In this document: piece by piece, positions 49,403 to 56,738 of the stretch
Layout of the letters: every line of letters begins with the position of its first letter
How positions within the stretch are numbered: the stretch's first letter is position 1
Assembly (NCBI GenBank): GCA_903930345.1
Contig: CAIYYI010000152.1
Coordinates: 1-64,000 of the forward strand
Source of the DNA: an uncultured Verrucomicrobiota bacterium
Lineage (GTDB): Bacteria > Verrucomicrobiota > Verrucomicrobiia > Limisphaerales > CAIYYI01
Direction: 5' to 3'
DNA length: 64,000 nt
Position numbers and translations under genes: made by a program
Notes under the pieces: model-generated
The model's input: only the letters and a program-made list of their open reading frames with translations
What the model was told of the DNA's origin: nothing
Database searches by the model: none

Positions 49403-50530
49403 TCATTCCGCGATCCGCATCGCCCGGCTGCCGCCGCTTTCGGACCCGCCGCCCGGCTTCCAATAAAACCGGAGCATCGGCAGGTTCTTCTGATCCAGGC
49501 GCCGCACGATGGCCAGGTAGGTGCGATGCCGGTTATCCACCTGCACGTCCACCTCCACCTCGAAGGTGGTGCTCTGCGTGGAACAATAGTTGACCATCGT
49601 CCGCGCCACCATGGGGTCGATGCCCGGCACCCGCATCACCTCCCCGATGGAACGGAAGGGTGTATCGTCATCGTTTCCCTCCACCCCATCCAGCCCGGCG
49701 CGATAGGTGATGATCGCGGCCGCCATGTTCTCATCCAGGTTCGGGATGAGTTGCAGCACGTTGGCCGAGGCCGTGTTCACGTTGATGAGCCGGCTGGAGA
49801 ACACGCAGAAGATTTCGGACAGCCCCACGGAAAACATCGGCTGATCCGGCTCCATCGCGTTAAAGCCCACGCGGAATTTGCCGGGGCGCGGAATGGTGGG
49901 GGGGCCGGTGTAGCGCGGGCCGTAATACATTTCCGGGGTCACACCCTTGATCCGCAGCAGTTCTTCCAAGTCATCCAGCGGCCCGTTCTTGGCATTGTAG
50001 GGTGGCATCAGGCTCTGGTAATAATCGGACTCCGCCCCGTTGTTTCTCACCTGTTCGTCCCGATCCCGCCAATCCTGGATGGAGCTGATGATGGAGGGCG
50101 TCTCGGCCGCGTCGAGCCCCATCAACATCAACGACTGTTCCAGGATGGTCTCATCCGCCACGTTGACGTTGAAGCGCCGCTCCGCGTCCACGATTTTGAC
50201 CGAGATGGTGCCGTTGCCCAGCGGCAGGCCTTGCAGGGTGATGTCCGAGAGCAACCCGTTGGTCAGTTCCGCCCCGGCCCATTTCTGGTTCAACGCGTCG
50301 TACGGCTGGTTGGGGATGTTGCGCTGCTGCCCCAGAACGTACCGGGCCAACTCGACGCCGGAGCGTCCCATCCAATCCATTTCGGCATCGAACACCGAGT
50401 TGCGGGCCAGCTTGGTTTCCACCTTCATGGTGTAGGCAAAGCCCCCCACCATGATGCTGAACATCGTGATGACGATCATCACAATCACCAGCGCAATGCC
50501 GGAACGGTGGTTGGCCAAGGGTATCTTCAT
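49403..50530 (-). CDS. gspK: General secretion pathway protein K-like minor pseudopilin
   Basis: GIALVIVMIVITMFSIMVGGFAYTMKVETKLARN, LMLMGLDAAETPSIISSIQDWRD, LINVNTASANVLQLIPNLDE. Confidence 0.9.
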   Translation of the reverse strand: MKIPLANHRSGIALVIVMIVITMFSIMVGGFAYTMKVETKLARNSVFDAEMDWMGRSGVELARYVLGQQRNIPNQPYDALNQKWAGAELTNGLLSDITLQGLPLGNGTISVKIVDAERRFNVNVADETILEQSLMLMGLDAAETPSIISSIQDWRDRDEQVRNNGAESDYYQSLMPPYNAKNGPLDDLEELLRIKGVTPEMYYGPRYTGPPTIPRPGKFRVGFNAMEPDQPMFSVGLSEIFCVFSSRLINVNTASANVLQLIPNLDENMAAAIITYRAGLDGVEGNDDDTPFRSIGEVMRVPGIDPMVARTMVNYCSTQSTTFEVEVDVQVDNRHRTYLAIVRRLDQKNLPMLRFYWKPGGGSESGGSRAMRIAE

Positions 50531-50660
50531 GCCAAATCAATCAAAACGGTTTTTTGGGGAGCGCCGGGTGAGGACACCCGGCCTACAGGGTGCGGCAGGG
50601 GGATGCCCACAGGGTGCGGTGGGGCCAGCCGCCCGGGGTTGCTCGTTCTGGCTGGGGTTT

Positions 50661-51554
50661 TCATCGCCTAGGGTTGAATTGATTGTTGTTGAAGGGCTGG
50701 TTGAACGGCGTTCTGGGGGGATATTGGTTAGGCGGGTATTGATTGGGCGGATACTGGTTGGGGGGATATTGGTTGGGCTGGTTGAATCGGGGATCCTGGG
50801 GATTGTTGGGAACGTTGGGATTATTGGGATTGTTGGGGTTCGCCGGGTTGAAGCCGGGTGGCACGCGCCCGCCCGGTCCCTGCGCCGGGATTTGCCACTC
50901 CACAGGCACCACCACGGAGGGGATGGACACTATGCGGTGAAACGTTTCCCGATCCTGCGCCGGCGTGTTGGGTCCGTTGCCCATGCCAATGGCCACCTTC
51001 ACCAGGGGTGGCAGGGCGTTCGTGTAATCCCATTCCTCCACCCACTCCTTTTTCTGGAGGTCGTAAAATTCCAGGGTGAATTTGTCCACGTCGCGCCCCA
51101 GCACGATGGTGTAGGCGGCGTCGCCATTGTTGGTTTCCGACAGCAATGGCCATTGGCGCAAGAGCAGCTCATTGCGGCCATCGCCCTGCCGCACCACCTC
51201 AAACTCCACATGCCGCAGACTTTCCTCCCCGTAGAGGCCGCTGCCAGGGAACGTCTCCGGCAGGCGCGCCACAAGGCTCAAGGAGGCAAAATCCCCCTTG
51301 GTGTCGGCAATGAACCAGTAGTGGTCCGGGTTGCCGGAAAACATCTGCGCCGAACTCAGGGCATCCTCGACGGCCCGCACGGTGACACGGCAGCGCTGCA
51401 CCGAGGTGGCGGCGTCCAGACCCGCCTTGGTGCCCCGCAGGATGGCCGTCCAGGAGGCGTAAATGGAGGCCAGCACCATCGCGAAAATGGTGATGGCCAG
51501 CATCACCTCCACCAGCGTGAAGCCCCCCCGCCCGTTGAACCGACGCGCGCTCAT
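50661..51554 (-). CDS. GspJ-like pseudopilin with Asn/Pro/Gln/Tyr repeat tail
   Basis: RGGFTLVEVMLAITIFAMVLASIYASWTAILRGTKAG prepilin motif; C-terminal NPNNPNNPNVPNNP and four NQYPP units. Confidence 0.82.
   Translation of the reverse strand: MSARRFNGRGGFTLVEVMLAITIFAMVLASIYASWTAILRGTKAGLDAATSVQRCRVTVRAVEDALSSAQMFSGNPDHYWFIADTKGDFASLSLVARLPETFPGSGLYGEESLRHVEFEVVRQGDGRNELLLRQWPLLSETNNGDAAYTIVLGRDVDKFTLEFYDLQKKEWVEEWDYTNALPPLVKVAIGMGNGPNTPAQDRETFHRIVSIPSVVVPVEWQIPAQGPGGRVPPGFNPANPNNPNNPNVPNNPQDPRFNQPNQYPPNQYPPNQYPPNQYPPRTPFNQPFNNNQFNPRR
50715..50777. repeat. 15-bp coding tandem repeat (NQYPP x4)
   Basis: Four tandem units of consensus GGNGGNTATTGRTTR on the plus strand. Confidence 0.85.
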
Positions 51555-52027
51555 CGCCGCCCTCCCAGCGAGCCGCCCCCGCCAAAGGCGCTGCGCACCG
51601 ATTCCGGCTTGTACATCAGCATCGACATGAGGGATTCCTCCTCCGCCCGGCCCTGTTTGCGGTGGTAGATGTGGATATCCACCCGGAAGAGCCCGTTGGA
51701 GGCCACCTCATACATGTCATACGAATAACTGTAGTCAGGGTACAGCTTGCCGAAATCACCCTTCTCGCTGCGGCCATCCTCAAGCTGGTTGGTCAGGGTC
51801 AGCTCGGCCGCCACCAGGCCGGGATCCGGCCCCGCGATCTGCAGGCTGCGGGCGGCCGAGAGCCCGCGGGACATGACGCCCAGGATCGAAATCATCGCCA
51901 CGGTGAAGATGCCGATGGCGATCATCACCTCGATCAGGGTGAAGGCATGCGTGGGCCCCCGGCCGCGCCGCGCCGCCCGCTGGCGCCGCCGCCCGCCCCG
52001 CCCCGGTGATTGGAAGTTGATGCGCAT
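51551..52027 (-). CDS. GspI-like pseudopilin
   Basis: THAFTLIEVMIAIGIFTVAMISILGVMSRGL prepilin motif. Confidence 0.8.
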   Translation of the reverse strand: MRINFQSPGRGGRRRQRAARRGRGPTHAFTLIEVMIAIGIFTVAMISILGVMSRGLSAARSLQIAGPDPGLVAAELTLTNQLEDGRSEKGDFGKLYPDYSYSYDMYEVASNGLFRVDIHIYHRKQGRAEEESLMSMLMYKPESVRSAFGGGGSLGGRR

Positions 52028-52043
52028 TTGGCTCGGTTTCCGT

Positions 52044-52550
52044 TCAGCGAATAAACCGGTGCGGGTCGCTCTCCAATTCGGCCCGGCTGGTCACGGTTTC
52101 GAGGGAGATTTTCCGGTACTCGTTCCGTTCCGCGTTGAGGACGATGGTGAATTCATCGCAGGTGCTGTTCGGGAAAAACCGCACATGCACCTCCGGCCAT
52201 TCCCGCACATCGACAAAGTTCACCGAGAGTTCATCCACCCGGATCCGCTGGGGGATCGTGACCGTCTCCGTCATTCCGGGGGCGGTGAAGGTGCCGTCCC
52301 GGGGGCGGATGACCAGGTCCTGGGTGGTGCCGGTGAGGATCGCCTGCGCGCGCGCGAAATGGCAGGCATCCATGATCCCGGTGGTGGTCGCCCGCAGCGA
52401 GTCCTTGCCCGCCACGCGAAACATGGCCGGCACCCCGACGGAGAGGGTGAGGGCGATGATGGCGATGACAATCATCAGCTCGATCATGGTGAACCCGTCC
52501 GGCCTGCGGCTGGCGGCTGGCGCTCCCGACATGGTGAGGCCCGGGTTCAT
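52044..52550 (-). CDS. GspH-like pseudopilin
   Basis: PDGFTMIELMIVIAIIALTLSVGVPAMFRVA prepilin motif. Confidence 0.82.
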   Translation of the reverse strand: MNPGLTMSGAPAASRRPDGFTMIELMIVIAIIALTLSVGVPAMFRVAGKDSLRATTTGIMDACHFARAQAILTGTTQDLVIRPRDGTFTAPGMTETVTIPQRIRVDELSVNFVDVREWPEVHVRFFPNSTCDEFTIVLNAERNEYRKISLETVTSRAELESDPHRFIR

Positions 52551-53821
52551 CGTCCAATGCTGCTGGTGATGGCGAACATGGCGGACAGAATGCTAAACAG
52601 CAGAAAGCCCACGCCCAGCGCCATGAAGATGATCATGAGCGGCTCGATCAGGTTGGTCATCACCCGCAGCGCCAGGATCAGCTCGCTCTCATAGGTTTCC
52701 GCCAGATTCTTCAGCGCACCCGGGACGTCGCCGGTGTCCTCGCCGATTTTGACCAGGTCGATCATGAGTTGGGGGAACACCTTGCTCTTGGCCATCGGCT
52801 GGGCCAGCGTTTTGCCGTCGGTCACCGCCTCGCGGGTCTGGGCGATGGCCGTCTTCAGCACACTGTTGGGCACCACCTGTTCCGTGATCTTGAGGGCGGT
52901 GAGCACGGGCACCCCGTTGTGCAGCAGGGTGGAGAGCGTGCGGGAAAACTGCGCGAACAGATTGAGCTTGATGACCTTGCCGATCACCGGCATCTGCATC
53001 TGCCACCGGTCCAGCGAGCGCTGCCCGGCCGCCGAGGATTTGAACCGCAAAAACAGCACCGCCAGCGCGGAGACCATCAGCCCCACCATGACCCAGAAGG
53101 AGGGGCTCACAAACAGGTCCCCCATGGCGATGAGCGCCTTGGTGGAGGTGGGCAGCTCCACCTTCAGCCCGATGAAGATCTCCTTGAACTTCGGCAGCAT
53201 GTAGGTCATGAAGAAAATGATGATGCCGAACCCGACGGTGGCCACCACGGCCGGGTAAATCATGGCGGAAACGAACTTGGCCTGCACCTCGGCGAACCGG
53301 TTGAAGTGGTCGGACAGCCGCCGCAGCACCTCCACCAACGAACCGCTCTGCTCCCCCGCCCGCACCATGTTGATATACATGTCGGTGAAGATGATGGGCT
53401 GCCGCGCCATGGCGTCGGAGAGGCTGCGGCCTTCCATCACATCCTGACGCAGTTGTTTGCTGACGTCGGACGGGATTCCCTTGGATTCCAGGTGGGTCAT
53501 GCTGTTGAGCGCCACGGTCAGGGCCATGCCTGAGTTCAGCAGGTTGGCCAATTGCTGGGTGAAGGTCGCCACCTCCTGCAGCTTTGGCCGACGCTGTTTC
53601 GTCAAAGCCTCCCGGAGCGCCAGCGGCAGCAGGAAGGAGACGGAGCGTTTGGAGCCCCCTTTATTATCCACCACCACCCCGCCCTTGGGCATCTCCAACG
53701 CCACCGGCAACAACCCCATCTTCTGGATGGCAGTCAAGGCGGCGCCACGGTCGGCCACGTCCAGCACCCCCTGGACCACTTCGCCGCTGCGCTTGCGCGC
53801 CTTGTATGAGAATTGTGCCAT
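52547..53821 (-). CDS. gspF: Type II secretion inner membrane protein GspF/PilC
   Basis: MAQFSYKARKRSGEVVQGVLDVADRGAALTAIQKMGLLP, QLANLLNSGMALTVALNSM, LVKIGEDTGDVPGALKNLAETYESE. Confidence 0.94.
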   Translation of the reverse strand: MAQFSYKARKRSGEVVQGVLDVADRGAALTAIQKMGLLPVALEMPKGGVVVDNKGGSKRSVSFLLPLALREALTKQRRPKLQEVATFTQQLANLLNSGMALTVALNSMTHLESKGIPSDVSKQLRQDVMEGRSLSDAMARQPIIFTDMYINMVRAGEQSGSLVEVLRRLSDHFNRFAEVQAKFVSAMIYPAVVATVGFGIIIFFMTYMLPKFKEIFIGLKVELPTSTKALIAMGDLFVSPSFWVMVGLMVSALAVLFLRFKSSAAGQRSLDRWQMQMPVIGKVIKLNLFAQFSRTLSTLLHNGVPVLTALKITEQVVPNSVLKTAIAQTREAVTDGKTLAQPMAKSKVFPQLMIDLVKIGEDTGDVPGALKNLAETYESELILALRVMTNLIEPLMIIFMALGVGFLLFSILSAMFAITSSIGR

Positions 53822-53971
53822 AACGATTTAAGACTGAGGATTAATAACCCATTTTCAGCGAAAAGTTGCAAGATCGCTTAACGGTTTCCCCCCAATTATC
53901 TCATGGCCAGCCACTTCGTCTCCGGTGTTTGGTTAGGGGTGCGGTTCCATTTGGAGCGCGGCGGAGCGGAG

Positions 53972-54066
53972 CGCGGATTTGAAATCCGCTTCAGACCAGC
54001 GCCCGGGAAAGGGGGTGGGGGCAGCATTTTGGGGGTGGGTTCGGGAAAGCGGATTACAAATCCGCG
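53972..54066. repeat. Pair of inverted 20-bp palindromes
   Basis: CGCGGATTTGAAATCCGCTT (53972-53991) and AAGCGGATTACAAATCCGCG (54047-54066), 19/20 reverse complement. Confidence 0.7.
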
Positions 54067-54091
54067 CGCCGGGAGGGGCTTTCATGACCCG

Positions 54092-56626
54092 CTACCGCCA
54101 CTCGTGCTTGGGGTAGCGGCGCTGCAATTCCTGCTTCAACCGTGGATAGTGCTCCCGCCAGAAACCAGCCAAATCCTGCGTGACTTGCACCGGACGATGG
54201 CTTGGCGCAAGAATCTGTAGCGTTAAAGGTGTCCGTTTCAGGGCGATTCGTGGGGTTTGGTCCAAGCCGTACAATTCCTGGATCCGCACGGCCAGATAGG
54301 GGTGGCCATCGGGGGGGTAGTGGATCCTCGTCCGTTTTCCGTTGGGCAGGGCAAACCGTTCCGGGGCATGATTTTCCACCAAATCCTGCTGGGCCGGTGT
54401 GAGCCAGGATTTCACCACCGGTTTCACTTCCCGGTCGCGCAATTCCCGGCAACTGATCGCCCCGTGGCAGACCTGCTCCAGGAGCATCCGGCGGTCCTCC
54501 TCCATGATGGGTGGCAGTTGGAATTCCGGGCACCAGCGTCCCAGCAGGTTCACCCGCCAGATCCATTGGTCCACGCTTTCGTCCCACTCCCGCAGCTCGG
54601 CCCCGCCCTGTTGCACCTCGGTGGCCAGCAACCGCGCCGCCTCATCCAGCGGCGGCGGTTCCACGTGCCGACGGTCAAACGGCACGCCGTGAAAGCAGAG
54701 CTGCTCCTCGGCGCACACCCGTTTGGCGGACGGCTCGAACCGCACGAAGGGCCGACGTTCGATCGCCTCCGGGAAGAGTTCCGGCAGCCATTCCGGCTCC
54801 ACCCCGGTGATGAGCGAGAGGATGGTGTTCACGGTCTGGCCCGGCCCCTCCACCTCGCGCACCTCCGCCGCCACGATCAGCGCGTGGTTTTTCACCACCG
54901 TCTCCCGCGCGAGGGAGCCCCGCCGGCCATGCACCAGGTCGCACCGGCCGGAGCCCCCCTCCAGCCGCCGCGCCAGCCGGTCCGCGAACCCGAGCAGGAG
55001 GCATTTGCGCAACGCCACCTCCGGAAGCGGCCCAGGCCGCACCGGGAGCCCCTCCTCCCGCGCAATGCGCAGGAAGTGCTCCAGCAGCGGCCGCACCTGC
55101 CGGGCGGTGGCCGCATGGAGGCCGGCCCGCTGGCAGACCTCCGGCTGGAAATCCGCCGCCGCCGCATATTCCCAGGCCCGCATGAGGAGCCAGAAATCCG
55201 AATCCGCCTCCTCGCCGAACTGGCGGGCGCGGAAGGTTTCCACCGCCGCGCCGGGGTTGCGCAGGAGCAAATCCCGCCCTTGGGTGAGCGCCGCGACCAG
55301 GGCGGCATGATAGACGCACCCGTATTCCCGGGCCGCCAGCATCATGCGGGCGTAGCGCGGATGCAGGGGAAAGGCCAGCATCTGGCGGCCAACGGGGGTG
55401 ATTTTGCCCGTGTCATCCAGCGCCCCGAGGTCGGTCAGCAGTTCCTCCGCATCCCGCAGGCCCTGCTCGCCGGGCGGCTCCAGCCAGCGGAACCCGCGCA
55501 GGTGCGTGATGCCCGCCGCCTTCAGCGTGAGCACCACCTCCGCCAAATCCAGCCGCCGGATCTCCGGCGTCTCGTGCGCCGGCCTTTCCAGGTGCTCCTG
55601 GTGCGACCAGAGCCGCACGCAGCGCCCGGGGGCCGTGCGCCCCGCCCGGCCCATCCGCTGGTCGGCCGCCGCCTGGCTGATGCGCTCCACCAGCAGCGTG
55701 TTGATCCCCCGGTTGGCATCATACCGGGCCACCCGGGCCAGCCCGCCATCAATCACCAGGCGGATGCCATCAATCGTGATGGAGGTCTCCGCCACATTGG
55801 TCGCCACCACGATCTTGGGCTGCCGGTGCCGCGCCACGGCGGCATCCTGCTCCCGGGCGGAAAGCTCGCCGTACAGCGGCAGCAGCAGGTAACCCCGCGC
55901 CGCCGGGCATTGCCGCAAGGCATCAAGGGTGCGCTGGATCTCGTACCCGCCCGGCATGAAAACCAGGACATCCCCCTCCAGCCCCGGGGCCGCCTGCTCG
56001 AAGGCCCGCACCGCCAGTTCCCACACCGGTCCCGGGGCCAGCTCCGGCCGGCGAAAGAAATAGTCCGCCGCCACCGGAAACATCCGCCCCTCCGACTTCA
56101 GCACGGAGCAGGGGTGCAAATAGGCCTCCAGCGCCCCGGTGTCGAGGGTGGCCGACATCACCACGATCTTCAGGTCCGGCCGGGCCGCCGCCTGCAGCTC
56201 CAACGCGCGCGCCAGGGTGATGTCGCCGTAGAGGTGGCGCTCATGGAACTCATCGAACACCAGGACCTGGACCCCGGGCAGGCTTTCATCCTGGAGCATC
56301 TGGCGCAGCAAGAGGCCCTCGGTGACGTACCGGATGCGGGTGGCGGCGCTGGTCACATTGTCAAAGCGGATCTGGTAGCCCACGGTCTGCCCCGGCTGGC
56401 CGCCCAGCTCCTGGGCCACGCGGCAGGCGAGCAGCCGGGCCGCCAGGCGGCGCGGTTGCAGCACCACGGCCTGGCCCTGGTCGAGGAAGCCGTGCTGGAG
56501 CAGCATCCGGGGAACCTGCGTGGACTTGCCCGAGCCGGTGGGCGCCTGGAGGATCAGGCGCGACCCGGCCCGCAGCCGACGGACCAGCTCCGCCTCAATC
56601 TCATAAATGGGCAAGCGCTCGCTCAC
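54092..56626 (-). CDS. hrpB: ATP-dependent helicase HrpB
   Basis: LILQAPTGSGKSTQVPRMLLQHG, LVFDEFHERHLYGD, VVATNVAETSITIDGIRLVIDGGLAR, QAAADQRMGRAGRTAPGRCVRLW. Confidence 0.95.
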   Translation of the reverse strand: MSERLPIYEIEAELVRRLRAGSRLILQAPTGSGKSTQVPRMLLQHGFLDQGQAVVLQPRRLAARLLACRVAQELGGQPGQTVGYQIRFDNVTSAATRIRYVTEGLLLRQMLQDESLPGVQVLVFDEFHERHLYGDITLARALELQAAARPDLKIVVMSATLDTGALEAYLHPCSVLKSEGRMFPVAADYFFRRPELAPGPVWELAVRAFEQAAPGLEGDVLVFMPGGYEIQRTLDALRQCPAARGYLLLPLYGELSAREQDAAVARHRQPKIVVATNVAETSITIDGIRLVIDGGLARVARYDANRGINTLLVERISQAAADQRMGRAGRTAPGRCVRLWSHQEHLERPAHETPEIRRLDLAEVVLTLKAAGITHLRGFRWLEPPGEQGLRDAEELLTDLGALDDTGKITPVGRQMLAFPLHPRYARMMLAAREYGCVYHAALVAALTQGRDLLLRNPGAAVETFRARQFGEEADSDFWLLMRAWEYAAAADFQPEVCQRAGLHAATARQVRPLLEHFLRIAREEGLPVRPGPLPEVALRKCLLLGFADRLARRLEGGSGRCDLVHGRRGSLARETVVKNHALIVAAEVREVEGPGQTVNTILSLITGVEPEWLPELFPEAIERRPFVRFEPSAKRVCAEEQLCFHGVPFDRRHVEPPPLDEAARLLATEVQQGGAELREWDESVDQWIWRVNLLGRWCPEFQLPPIMEEDRRMLLEQVCHGAISCRELRDREVKPVVKSWLTPAQQDLVENHAPERFALPNGKRTRIHYPPDGHPYLAVRIQELYGLDQTPRIALKRTPLTLQILAPSHRPVQVTQDLAGFWREHYPRLKQELQRRYPKHEWR

Positions 56627-56738
56627 GCCCGTTTTGTAGCCGATCCGGGTCGGCGGACGAAGCGCAAAACCGTGAAACCTTGCCGATAAGGACAGAGTTT
56701 TCGCTTTCCTATTTCAGTGCATCTTTTAATTTGGAGCC

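Noticed and set aside
50715-50777. Possible CRISPR-like short repeat array
   Set aside because: Repeats are contiguous 15-bp units without spacers, in frame within a coding sequence.
54257-56689. 810-aa plus-strand ORF
   Set aside because: Antisense shadow of hrpB.
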